In this document: positions 33,290 to 40,706 of the stretch, one piece after another
Layout of the letters: each line of letters begins with the position of its first letter
Numbering within the stretch: position 1 is the stretch's first letter
Assembly: GCA_963518955.1 (NCBI GenBank)
Contig: CAUQKI010000007.1
Location: 20,723-84,722, forward strand
Direction: 5' to 3'
DNA length: 64,000 nucleotides
Origin: JABCPE02 sp963518955
Lineage (GTDB): Bacteria > Bacteroidota > Bacteroidia > Flavobacteriales > Weeksellaceae
The notes under the pieces: model-generated
Seen by the model: only the letters and a program-made list of their open reading frames with translations
Told to the model about the DNA's origin: nothing
Database searches by the model: none
Made by a program: the position numbers and the translations under genes

Positions 33290-34117
33290 ATGGACATAAA
33301 ACGAGATGAATCCCATTGTTATGCTGCTGTCATCACCGAAGATGGTCAGTGGCAAAAAGGCGAAGAATACTTTTCAGAAGACTATACCGAAACCCTCATT
33401 TTCAATGAGCAAGGTAAGCTTGTAGAGGCTTGTTATGGCGAGGAATACCACTTCCTCTTTACCTACGACTCTCACGGCAATCGCCTGAGTTCTCACCTCT
33501 ACGACCCTGAAGATGAAGAGCTAACCGACTGCTGGGAGGAAAAACAATACCGCTATAACGACCTACATCAGCAAGTAGAATGTATTACTTACGAAGATGG
33601 CAAATGGAAAAAAACTGTTACTTTCGAATACGATGCGCACGGCAATAACATAAGTCAGCACTCCCGCACAGCCGATGCCGAATATCTCTTACAACTCCAA
33701 TATGATACACAAGGCAGGTGTATAGATCGTTGTTATACAAACATATCTACGGGAGAAAAGATCCTTCATGACTCTATTGAATTTCGTAGTGATACCGAAA
33801 AAGTCGATACCAATCTTTCAGCCAATGGCAAGCCTTTTATGTTTACCATAACTCGTTTTGATGAAAAAGGCAATGTAATTTATGTTGCCCATCAGGATAT
33901 AGGCGACCCCGAACCTTATTCAATAACTGAAACTACTTTCGATGAGCATAACAACGAAATTTTCGAGCGAATTAGCAACAAAGAAGGCGAAGTCTATACT
34001 CGCAAATACACCTATCGCTATGATAATCAAGGCAATTGGATAGAGAAACGCATCGAATACTCTAAACGTTATACCAACCTGATTGTAGAACGAACCATTG
34101 AATATTACCCTATATAA
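33290..34117 (+). CDS. YD/RHS-repeat-like protein, soluble
   Basis: 275 residues built of about seven short beta-hairpin units with a recurring Y/F-x-Y-D-x-x-G-N/R pattern: FTYDSHGNRL, FEYDAHGNNIS, LQYDTQGRCID, TRFDEKGNVIY, TTFDEHNNEIF, YRYDNQGNWIEKR. This is the YD-repeat pattern of RHS proteins, but there is no signal peptide, no long repeat cage and no toxin domain. Codon use is visibly richer in C-ending codons (TAC, ACC, GAC, CGC) than its neighbours, suggesting acquisition from outside. It lies 5 bp before the SUKH-like gene. Function unknown; by context linked to polymorphic-toxin biology. Confidence 0.65.
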   Translation: MDIKRDESHCYAAVITEDGQWQKGEEYFSEDYTETLIFNEQGKLVEACYGEEYHFLFTYDSHGNRLSSHLYDPEDEELTDCWEEKQYRYNDLHQQVECITYEDGKWKKTVTFEYDAHGNNISQHSRTADAEYLLQLQYDTQGRCIDRCYTNISTGEKILHDSIEFRSDTEKVDTNLSANGKPFMFTITRFDEKGNVIYVAHQDIGDPEPYSITETTFDEHNNEIFERISNKEGEVYTRKYTYRYDNQGNWIEKRIEYSKRYTNLIVERTIEYYPI

Positions 34118-34122
34118 ATAAT

Positions 34123-34767
34123 ATGAATAAAGAAAATACATTTATCCAAATCCGAACGCTCTTTGGTATAGAGGAGGATTGTGGTTTTACAGAAGCTGAA
34201 ATGCAGCCGTTTTTCGGCGTGGTGGAGCAAATGCCAGCGTTGTTACATGACTATTACACTACTTTGGGAAAGCATCAGGCTTTGAATCAAACACAAGATA
34301 ATTTGATAACACCTAAAGACAATCTTACTCTTTTCAATCATCCAGATTATTTTGTTTTTTATGCAGAAAATCAAAATTGTTGTTTATGGGCAATTGCAAA
34401 GGGAGATTTAGGCGAAGAAAATCCTAAGGTATATGTTAGCTATAACCAAAAAGAATGGCAGGTGGAATGCGAAACTTTATCGGAATTTTTGTTGGCTATG
34501 GCTCACTTACAGGCGGTATTTGCTTTGCCTTATACTTATGAAGGTTTTAAATTCATTACTTCCGAAGATTTGGATGCTATAAAAGCCCATTTTCCAAAAA
34601 AGCCTTTCGCTATACGCCATTGGTTACAAGGGGCGGAGTTCTATGGCGGGGCTACTGACAGCATAGTAGTTTTAGATGGGGGTGAGCAGCTGGTGTATGC
34701 ATCTTCATCAGAAAGTTCCTTTGAGGAGATGGATCGTTTTTTAGAGAATATAGGAGAGGAAATGTAA
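34123..34767 (+). CDS. SMI1/KNR4 (SUKH)-like protein, possible immunity protein
   Basis: 214 residues. The order of features fits the SUKH fold: an early acidic FGIEEDCGFTEAEM, helix MPALLHDYYTTLGKH (the L-P-x-x-Y/F-x-x-Y position), LFNHPDYFVFYAENQNCCLWAI with the strand-rich core, then WQVECETLSEFLLAMAHLQA near the middle. SUKH proteins are the commonest immunity proteins of bacterial polymorphic toxin systems, but others have cellular roles. No toxin gene is adjacent. Starts 5 bp after the YD-repeat-like gene, so co-transcribed. Assignment is by pattern only. Confidence 0.62.
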   Translation: MNKENTFIQIRTLFGIEEDCGFTEAEMQPFFGVVEQMPALLHDYYTTLGKHQALNQTQDNLITPKDNLTLFNHPDYFVFYAENQNCCLWAIAKGDLGEENPKVYVSYNQKEWQVECETLSEFLLAMAHLQAVFALPYTYEGFKFITSEDLDAIKAHFPKKPFAIRHWLQGAEFYGGATDSIVVLDGGEQLVYASSSESSFEEMDRFLENIGEEM

Positions 34768-34807
34768 AATTTGAGAAAAACAGTCATAAAAAGAATTTTA
34801 ATAAAAA

Positions 34808-35236
34808 ATGAACAGCACAAAATCTATATCATTTTTAGATACTAAAAACGGAGATTTTTCCCTTATAAACGGTGTAGTGATTTCTTCTAAAACTACTTTT
34901 TCTGCACTCAGAGAGCAGTTTCCTGATAATGATATTTGGGATGTGGGGACGGGGTTTTATTGGATTTATTTTGAAAAATGTCCTTTTGAGGGAAAAGAGT
35001 TTGATGTTTCTATTTGTTTCGAAGGAGAAAAACTTGAAACGATATTTTTTTCTATGAAAGAAAGATACACGCCTTGGGAAAACTGGACAGAGGAATATGA
35101 ACTTCAAACTGAAAAACTGTATAAAAAATGGCTTACAGCACACATAGGGGAAGAATGGAAGTTTGTCTGGGGAGAGGTAGGAGCCGCTTTTGATAGGAAA
35201 GGAGGAAGGACAAATATGTGGGTCAGTTATATTTGA
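34808..35236 (+). CDS. Hypothetical soluble protein, possible immunity protein
   Basis: 142 residues, no signal peptide or membrane helix, no family recognised with certainty. Aromatic-rich and acidic: GTGFYWIYFEKCPFEGKEFDVSI, YTPWENWTEEYE and KFVWGEVGAAFDRKGG. This small acidic tryptophan-rich composition and the neighbourhood (SUKH-like, DUF695-RraB) resemble immunity proteins that bind toxin domains. It lies 40 bp after the SUKH-like gene. No toxin partner is visible, so the role is inference. Confidence 0.55.
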   Translation: MNSTKSISFLDTKNGDFSLINGVVISSKTTFSALREQFPDNDIWDVGTGFYWIYFEKCPFEGKEFDVSICFEGEKLETIFFSMKERYTPWENWTEEYELQTEKLYKKWLTAHIGEEWKFVWGEVGAAFDRKGGRTNMWVSYI

Positions 35237-35237
35237 T

Positions 35238-35268
35238 TTGCATAAAATACAAAAAAAATGTAATTTTA
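35238..35268 (+). promoter_or_regulatory. Candidate promoter of the DUF695-RraB gene
   Basis: TTG (35238-35240), 20-bp spacer, TAATTTTA (35261-35268, one mismatch to TAnnTTTG); start codon 16 bp further. Confidence 0.4.
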
Positions 35269-35284
35269 GCAAAAAAATAAAAAC

Positions 35285-36049
35285 ATGAGTATAAATAGTA
35301 ACTATGAAGTTCCGCAAAATTGGGATTTCTTTTTCTGCCGAGTTGAGGGAAAACCAGCCTCTGTAAGAGTGAATTTAGCCCTAAGACAGATAGCTCCAGT
35401 TGAGGGATATAAATACCGCTTGAACTTTCTCATCAAAATGCAAAACCCTACGCCAGAGGGCATGTCTTCTAATGAGGAATATCCTGTTTTGTGTGATATA
35501 GAGGATGCTATCTCAGGGAAAGCAGAGCAGATGGGTGCTATCTCAGCAGGAGCTGTGAAATCAGGTGGAATTCTAGAACTTATCTATTATACCAATCTTT
35601 CTGAGGGGCTTTCAGAGGCTTGTGTAGATGTATTGGCTACTTTTGAGGGGTATCAGTATAAGAGCTATTTCGAGGAAGACCCAGAGTGGAAGGACTATTT
35701 TGAATTCCTATTCCCAGACCCATACTCTTACCAATCAATGCAAAATAGAAAAGTAGTGATGCAGTTAGAAGAAAATGGGGACAATCTAGATATTCCGCGA
35801 GAAATAGACCATTGGATTTATTTTGATAATGAACAGAGCCGAGCACAATATGTGGAAAAAGTAATAAGAAAAGGCTACAAAGTGGTTTCAGAAGACTTCA
35901 TAGAGGAAGGGAATTCTCACCATTTTCAGCTGCATATTGTAAGACAAGATTGTCCACATGAAATAGATGAGATAGTCTGGGAACTGAAAGAACTAGCCGA
36001 TAATTATGATGCCTACTATGACGGCTGGGAAAGCGTGATAGTAAAATAA
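35285..36049 (+). CDS. DUF695 and RraB-like domain fusion protein
   Basis: 254 residues, soluble. The N-terminal part (about 1-135: NWDFFFCRVEGKPASVRVNLAL to LSEACVDVLATFEGYQYKSY) looks like DUF695, and the C-terminal part (about 150-254: REIDHWIYFDNEQSRAQYV, GYKVVSE, ADNYDAYYDGWESVIV) is the RraB fold named after an RNase E activity regulator. The DUF695-RraB fusion is common in Bacteroidota and does not by itself imply RNase E control. It is followed by a terminator and sits in the accessory patch. Confidence 0.75.
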   Translation: MSINSNYEVPQNWDFFFCRVEGKPASVRVNLALRQIAPVEGYKYRLNFLIKMQNPTPEGMSSNEEYPVLCDIEDAISGKAEQMGAISAGAVKSGGILELIYYTNLSEGLSEACVDVLATFEGYQYKSYFEEDPEWKDYFEFLFPDPYSYQSMQNRKVVMQLEENGDNLDIPREIDHWIYFDNEQSRAQYVEKVIRKGYKVVSEDFIEEGNSHHFQLHIVRQDCPHEIDEIVWELKELADNYDAYYDGWESVIVK

Positions 36050-36065
36050 AAAAAGTAAATATCAG

Positions 36066-36090
36066 AGCCAAGATTTCTCTTGGCTTTTTA
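36066..36090 (+). terminator. Terminator after the DUF695-RraB gene
   Basis: 8-bp stem (AGCCAAGA with TCTTGGCT), tetraloop TTTC, then TTTT. Confidence 0.8.
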
Positions 36091-36110
36091 ATTAGAAAAT
36101 AAAATGATAA

Positions 36111-36599
36111 ATGACTTACAATACATTCTATAATGCGATGGTGTCTCTTCCTGAGAGCCATGAAAACCGCGACCTTGAGGAATATTTGCTAGCATTGTTT
36201 TCTTTAGTGAAAAAGCATGAAAAAGAGCCTTTTTCGCCAGAGTTGTGCATTGAAATTATACAAAAAGCCTTTACCGAAACGCCTATGTCATTTGATGAAA
36301 AATGGCTTTCTGTCTGTGATGCTCCTGATGAAGGGAAAGGTATGGATTTCACTCAAAATGTTTTAATTTTCCAAATAGCTGAACTGCATAGAATGCGGGA
36401 TAAGGAACTGCAAAATCCGCAGAGATATTCAGGAATCAATTCCGAAACGGATAATTGGTGGTATAATTTTGACCCTTTTACTAATCTGGAATGTGGTGCA
36501 GAATGGTTTTGGGATAGTGCTGATAGTGAGGAAGATGATATTTCTGCTGACTGGGGATTTTTGGGAAAACTCCTTGAAATAGGGCGTGTTTATGAATAG
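36111..36599 (+). CDS. Hypothetical acidic protein of the accessory patch
   Basis: 162 residues, soluble, strongly acidic at the C-terminus (WDSADSEEDDISADWG). Helical N-terminal part (HENRDLEEYLLALFSLVKKHEK). No family recognised. Tryptophan pairs occur (DNWWYNFDPF, EWFWDS). Acidic, Trp-containing small proteins at such sites are often immunity proteins, but there is no direct evidence here. It lies alone after a terminator. Confidence 0.52.
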   Translation: MTYNTFYNAMVSLPESHENRDLEEYLLALFSLVKKHEKEPFSPELCIEIIQKAFTETPMSFDEKWLSVCDAPDEGKGMDFTQNVLIFQIAELHRMRDKELQNPQRYSGINSETDNWWYNFDPFTNLECGAEWFWDSADSEEDDISADWGFLGKLLEIGRVYE

Positions 36600-36705
36600 A
36601 TTTTTTATAATCAAATTCTAATCAGTTAATTTTCTATAAAATACTTGAAAATAATCAAAAACAAAGGAGTAAATAGTTTTTAAACTAAATTTAGACATTC
36701 AAACA

Positions 36706-36756
36706 ATGAAAAATGTTTTAATTATCAACGGATGTCCAGACATGGTGCAGTGCTAA
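36706..36756 (+). pseudogene. Remnant of a flavodoxin-fold NAD(P)H oxidoreductase
   Basis: An ATG opens MKNVLIINGCPDMVQC and stops at residue 17. The first 12 residues match the start of KefF/YwrO/NQO-like flavodoxin-fold oxidoreductases (usually KxVLIINGHPD), after which the reading frame is lost. The gap between neighbouring genes holds nothing else recognisable except a weak inverted repeat (36773-36778 with 36792-36797). I read this as the 5' scar of a deleted gene; it could also be chance similarity over a short stretch. Confidence 0.4.
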
Positions 36757-36810
36757 TAAAACTGATAAAACATCCCTTTTATGAAATAGAGAAGGGAATT
36801 TTTATAAGGT

Positions 36811-37164
36811 TTAATTGGGTAATTTGGAAAGCAGAAAACTTTTGAGAATAGGAAGGTGGCATTTCTCTATTTCCTTGGCAGCGGTAAGGAGGGTAAGGGC
36901 TTTTTTGTCATGAATAAGCTCTAAAAAGGCATCTACGGCGGTATTTTGTTCCAGCTCGTTTCGGTAATCATTGCTGAAAGTATCAAAATCGTGTGTCTGG
37001 TGATAGGTTTTCCGTAGAAGTGTGGAGGGAGCGATTTCTTTTGCCCAAAAATCAAAATCCAACTCTTCCTTTTTGATACCACGAGGCCAAAGGCGGTCAG
37101 CAAGCACACGAAAACCATCTGTTTCATCAGGAATTTCGTAAACTCGTTTTAGGTTGATAAGCAT
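36811..37164 (-). CDS. DUF488 family protein (YeaO-like)
   Basis: 117 residues, soluble. Contains the DUF488 hallmark RVLADRLWPRGIKKEEL and FWAKEIAPSTLLRKTYHQ and the C-terminal KKALTLLTAAKEIEKCHLPIL, where a Cys-His replaces the usual CHR motif partner. Function in the family is not established. Single gene between the accessory patch and purH, transcribed against them. Confidence 0.85.
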   Translation of the reverse strand: MLINLKRVYEIPDETDGFRVLADRLWPRGIKKEELDFDFWAKEIAPSTLLRKTYHQTHDFDTFSNDYRNELEQNTAVDAFLELIHDKKALTLLTAAKEIEKCHLPILKSFLLSKLPN

Positions 37165-37235
37165 TTTAATTAAGTTTTTATTGGTAAAAATACGAATATT
37201 TAATTCTAAAACTTACATTAACCAATTATTATTTT

Positions 37236-37243
37236 TAATTTTG
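37236..37243 (+). promoter_or_regulatory. -7 promoter box of purH
   Basis: TAATTTTG, an exact TAnnTTTG match, ending 18 bp upstream of the purH start. No purine riboswitch structure was recognised. Confidence 0.55.
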
Positions 37244-37261
37244 TGAAACTTAAATTTAACT

Positions 37262-38776
37262 ATGAAAAAAAGAGTCTTAATAAGTGTTTCGGACAAGAGC
37301 GGACTTACGGAATTCGCTCAGTTCTTAGAAAAAAACAATTACCAACTTATCTCCACAGGTGGAACTTTCAAACATCTGAAAGATGCAGGGCTTAGTCCTA
37401 TTCAGATAGATGAGGTTACTAACTTCCCAGAAATGCTGGACGGCAGGGTAAAAACCCTTCACCCCAAAGTGCATGGAGGACTTCTCGCTGTGCGTGATAA
37501 TAAAGAGCACATGGACACAGTAGCCGAGCACGGAATAGAGCTGATAGACATGGTGGTGGTCAATCTTTACCCATTTTTCGAAAATGCAGGGAAGAATATT
37601 CCTTTGGATGAAAAGGTGGAGTTCATCGACATAGGAGGGCCGTCTATGCTTCGTTCAGCAGCAAAGAATTTTAAATCTGTGACAGTCATCACCAATGTGG
37701 AAGATTACGAGAGAGTAAAATCTGAAATAGAAACTTCTGGCGATACTACTTTGGAAACTCGTAAAACCCTTGCAGGAAAGGTGTTTAACCTTACTTCTGC
37801 CTATGATGCAGCCATTTCCAAAATGCTTTTGGAGGAGGAATATCCACAGTATCTGAATGCTTCTTACAAGAAAGTTTCGGATTTACGATATGGCGAAAAT
37901 CCGCACCAGTCTGCGGCTTATTATGTTTCAACAGTGGAAAATGGAGCGATGAAAGATTTTGAACAATTGGGAGGAAAGGAACTTTCGTTCAATAATCTTC
38001 GCGATATGGATTTGTGCTGGAAAGTAGTAAATGAATTCAAAAACGAAAAGGCATGTTGTGCCGTAAAACACTCTACGCCGTGCGGTGTAGCCATCGGAAA
38101 TACAGCGGTAGAAACTTACACTAAAACCTTTGAGTGCGACCCTGTTTCTATCTTCGGAGGCATTGTGGCGATGAACTACAGGGTGGATGCTGCCACAGCG
38201 GAGGAACTTGGGAAGACTTTCCTTGAAATCGTGATGGCAGTAGATTTTGAGGAGAAAGCACTGGAAATCCTTAGACAAAAGAAAAACCTTAGAATTATTA
38301 AAATTAAAAACCCTGTTTCGGACAAACAAACTTGGGTAAAAATAGATGGCGGACTGCTGGTGCAGGACTGCGACAATCAGTTCTCGGAGGAAATAAAAAC
38401 CGTAACCGAAAAACAGCCGACAGAGGAACAGAGAAAAGCCTTGCTCTTTGCACAGCGAGTAGTGAAATATGTGAAATCCAATGCGATAGTGGTTTCTAAT
38501 GGAACGCAGGCGCTGGGAATTGGCGGCGGACAGGTTAATAGAATCTGGGCGACACAGCAGGCGGTGGAAAGAGCCAAAGAGAAATTCAGTGGAGAGCTGG
38601 TTCTGGCTTCGGATGCCTTCTTCCCGTTCCGCGATGTGGTAGATTTCTGTGCTGAAAAATACATAAAAGCCATTATACAGCCAGGCGGAAGCATCAAGGA
38701 TGAAGAAAGTATAGAGGCTGCCAATCAGCACGGCATCCCAATGCTGCTCACTGGAATGAGACACTTTTTACACTAA
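37262..38776 (+). CDS. purH: Bifunctional AICAR formyltransferase/IMP cyclohydrolase PurH
   Basis: Catalyses the last two steps of IMP synthesis. 504 residues: the N-terminal cyclohydrolase (MGS-like) domain (about 1-190, with SVSDKSGLTEFAQFL, STGGTFKHL, EMLDGRVKTLHPKVHGG) and the C-terminal formyltransferase (LRYGENPHQSAAYY, ACCAVKHSTPCGVA with the catalytic Lys-His, QPGGSIKDEE). Ends in the typical GMRHFLH. Monocistronic, with a terminator behind it. Confidence 0.97.
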   Translation: MKKRVLISVSDKSGLTEFAQFLEKNNYQLISTGGTFKHLKDAGLSPIQIDEVTNFPEMLDGRVKTLHPKVHGGLLAVRDNKEHMDTVAEHGIELIDMVVVNLYPFFENAGKNIPLDEKVEFIDIGGPSMLRSAAKNFKSVTVITNVEDYERVKSEIETSGDTTLETRKTLAGKVFNLTSAYDAAISKMLLEEEYPQYLNASYKKVSDLRYGENPHQSAAYYVSTVENGAMKDFEQLGGKELSFNNLRDMDLCWKVVNEFKNEKACCAVKHSTPCGVAIGNTAVETYTKTFECDPVSIFGGIVAMNYRVDAATAEELGKTFLEIVMAVDFEEKALEILRQKKNLRIIKIKNPVSDKQTWVKIDGGLLVQDCDNQFSEEIKTVTEKQPTEEQRKALLFAQRVVKYVKSNAIVVSNGTQALGIGGGQVNRIWATQQAVERAKEKFSGELVLASDAFFPFRDVVDFCAEKYIKAIIQPGGSIKDEESIEAANQHGIPMLLTGMRHFLH

Positions 38777-38789
38777 AAACGTATTTTAT

Positions 38790-38830
38790 AAATCTGAGAA
38801 TTTTCATGTTCTCAGATTTTTGTTTTTTTG
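38790..38830 (+). terminator. Terminator of purH
   Basis: 11-bp stem (AAATCTGAGAA with TTCTCAGATTT), 8-base loop, then TTGTTTTTTT. Confidence 0.85.
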
Positions 38831-38880
38831 CGATTATTCATTATCTATGCAAGAATAAGGTAGATTTATTTTTTTAAAAG

Positions 38881-39399
38881 ATGAAAAAAGCTGTATTTGT
38901 GTTTGTTTTGCTGTGTTTTCAGATGCTTTTCGGGCAGGAGAAAGAGGTATTAAAAGTAGAATGGCCAGAGGAATATAAAATGAAAAAAGCTTTAGATATA
39001 GAAGATGAAAAGACTCGCTTTGTGGTGTTTGTTCCCGAAAACGAAACTATGGATAACTGGACTATATTAGGAAGTTTGGTTTCTTATAAAAAGACAAAAG
39101 TTCCTAATGTAGATATTATTATAAAATCTTATGAGGAAACCTTTTTGAAGGAGGAACCTTCAGCAAAACTTACAATTTTAGAAAAAAATGATAGGGCAGA
39201 AAACATTTGGGCGCTTTTCAAGATAGAAGCACCATCTGTTTCTAAAAAATCAAACCTTGAAGCTCAATTAGTATATGTGATACAAGGAGAAGATGATATT
39301 CATAATGTTTTTGTTATGATAAAAGAAAAAACACTTTCCCAAAAGTTTGTAAAAAAGTGGAGTAAAATTTTCAAAGAAGGTAAATTGATAAACGAATAA
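38881..39399 (+). CDS. Tandem secreted protein, copy 1 of 3
   Basis: 172 residues, signal peptide MKKAVFVFVLLCFQMLFGQ, no lipobox. Mature domain pattern shared with the next two genes: WPEEYKMKKA near the start, a D/N-NWTILG segment, VDIIIKSYEETF, a KLTILEK strand, a VYVIQGE strand, and a C-terminal KK.L..KFVKKWSKIFK helix. No family recognised. The three genes form a tandem array with 12 and 29 bp gaps. A secreted stress-related or surface role cannot be stated from sequence. Confidence 0.65.
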   Translation: MKKAVFVFVLLCFQMLFGQEKEVLKVEWPEEYKMKKALDIEDEKTRFVVFVPENETMDNWTILGSLVSYKKTKVPNVDIIIKSYEETFLKEEPSAKLTILEKNDRAENIWALFKIEAPSVSKKSNLEAQLVYVIQGEDDIHNVFVMIKEKTLSQKFVKKWSKIFKEGKLINE

Positions 39400-39411
39400 A
39401 ATTTTAATAAA

Positions 39412-39951
39412 ATGAAAAAATTAGTTTTTTTGTGTTTGGTATTATTCTCAGGAATATTTTTTGGACAGGAAAGAAGACAAAATCTAAAAATACTTTGGCC
39501 AGAAGAATACCAATGGAAAATTATTTCTAATAATGAAAGTGATACAGAACACACAATAGAGCTCATCCCAGGAAAAGAAGAGCCTGATAAATGGACAATG
39601 CTCGGTATGATGAGCTCTTTTAAAAATACGATAATTCCCAATGTAGATATTATTATAAAAATTTATGAGGAAGCTACCTTAAAAGAGTCTCCTCTTGCAA
39701 AACTCACGATTTTAGAAAAAAGCAAAGAAGGAGAGGGTATCTGGGTGCTTTTTAAGGTAGAAACACCATCTTTCCCTAATGACCCGAAACCAGAATCCCA
39801 GCTATGGTATGTGATTCAGGGAGAAAAAACGCTTCACAGCATGTTTATTGCAAAGAAAGAAAAAAAACTTTCCAAAGAATTTATAAAAAAATGGAGTAAA
39901 GTTTTTAAAAGTGGAGAGTTTTTTTATGAGTATTCAGATGAAATACAATAG
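39412..39951 (+). CDS. Tandem secreted protein, copy 2 of 3
   Basis: 179 residues, signal peptide MKKLVFLCLVLFSGIFFGQ. Closest to copy 1 (shares WPEEYQWK, KWTMLG, NVDIIIKIYEEATLKE, KLTILEKS, WYVIQGEKTLHSMF, KLSKEFIKKWSKVFK). Same domain, same position in order. Function unknown. The signal peptides of copies 2 and 3 are more similar to each other (MKKL.FLCL.LFSG.FFGQ), consistent with stepwise duplication. Confidence 0.65.
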   Translation: MKKLVFLCLVLFSGIFFGQERRQNLKILWPEEYQWKIISNNESDTEHTIELIPGKEEPDKWTMLGMMSSFKNTIIPNVDIIIKIYEEATLKESPLAKLTILEKSKEGEGIWVLFKVETPSFPNDPKPESQLWYVIQGEKTLHSMFIAKKEKKLSKEFIKKWSKVFKSGEFFYEYSDEIQ

Positions 39952-39980
39952 TTTATAGTATAAATCTAAATTTTAATAAA

Positions 39981-40523
39981 ATGAAAAAGTTAATTTTTTT
40001 ATGTTTAATGTTATTCTCAGGAATGTTTTTCGGTCAGGAAATAGAGGAAATATTGGAAGTTCCTTGGCCAAAAGAACAAAAGTGGAAACAGCTCTATGAT
40101 AAAAAAGGATTAACCAGCCGATTAGTGGCATATATTCCAGATAAAGAGAACGAAAACAATTGGACTATAAAGGGAAGAATACTCTATCTGTACTATGCTG
40201 CAGAAAACGATGTGGCAGATGTCATAGATACTTATAAAGATACTTTTGAGAATAATGCTCCTAATGCCAAAATGAAAGTTTTGGAAATAAGCAGAAACAG
40301 AAAAACAGCGATTTTCAAAATAGAAAATATACGGGCAGAAAAGCTTCCACATAAGGTAGAATCCGAATTATACTATGTTTTTATGGGATATGATACGGTT
40401 TGTATAGCTTTTGTATCAGTGAAAGAAAAGAAACTTTCCACAGCGTTTGTTAAAAAATGGTCAGAAATTTTCAAAAACAGCAAGTATTCTTATCGAGAAA
40501 TAAAAGAGAAAACCGATGAATAG
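39981..40523 (+). CDS. Tandem secreted protein, copy 3 of 3
   Basis: 180 residues, signal peptide MKKLIFLCLMLFSGMFFGQ nearly identical to copy 2. The mature domain is more divergent (WPKEQKWKQLYDKKG, NNWTIKGRI, ADVIDTYKDTFENNAPNAKMKVLEIS, YYVFMGYDTVCIAFVSVKEKKLS, AFVKKWSEIFKN) but keeps the order of blocks. The identical signal next to a diverged body suggests either strong constraint on the leader or recombination between copies. A terminator follows at 40552-40577. Confidence 0.65.
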   Translation: MKKLIFLCLMLFSGMFFGQEIEEILEVPWPKEQKWKQLYDKKGLTSRLVAYIPDKENENNWTIKGRILYLYYAAENDVADVIDTYKDTFENNAPNAKMKVLEISRNRKTAIFKIENIRAEKLPHKVESELYYVFMGYDTVCIAFVSVKEKKLSTAFVKKWSEIFKNSKYSYREIKEKTDE

Positions 40524-40551
40524 AGGATTCTATAAAGCATTAAAATGAAAA

Positions 40552-40577
40552 TTAGCCCTAAAAAGGCTAATTTTTTT
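40552..40577 (+). terminator. Terminator of the secreted trio
   Basis: 6-bp stem (TTAGCC with GGCTAA), 7-base loop, then TTTTTTT. Confidence 0.75.
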
Positions 40578-40590
40578 ACGAATATTTTTC

Positions 40591-40618
40591 TTGTTTTTTT
40601 ATGATTTTTTTAACTTTG
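40591..40618 (+). promoter_or_regulatory. Promoter of the PCMD lipoprotein gene
   Basis: TTG (40591-40593), 17-bp spacer, TAACTTTG (40611-40618). The start codon is 88 bp downstream, a long leader for this genome, so a 5'-UTR element is possible. Confidence 0.6.
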
Positions 40619-40706
40619 CACTCTCATTTCTTTAACAAGTGTAAAAAGAAAGTCTTTTTTATGACTTACTAAACTCTTAAGATTTAATAAAAAAAATATA
40701 AATAAA

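Noticed and set aside
34835..35317. 160-residue open frame opposite the small acidic gene
   Set aside because: Phe/Arg-rich antisense translation, extends through the intergenic promoter; the plus-strand gene fits the patch better.
37928..38764. 278-residue open frame opposite purH
   Set aside because: Antisense shadow of the well-conserved purH formyltransferase domain; no family motif, odd composition (many His, Phe, Arg).
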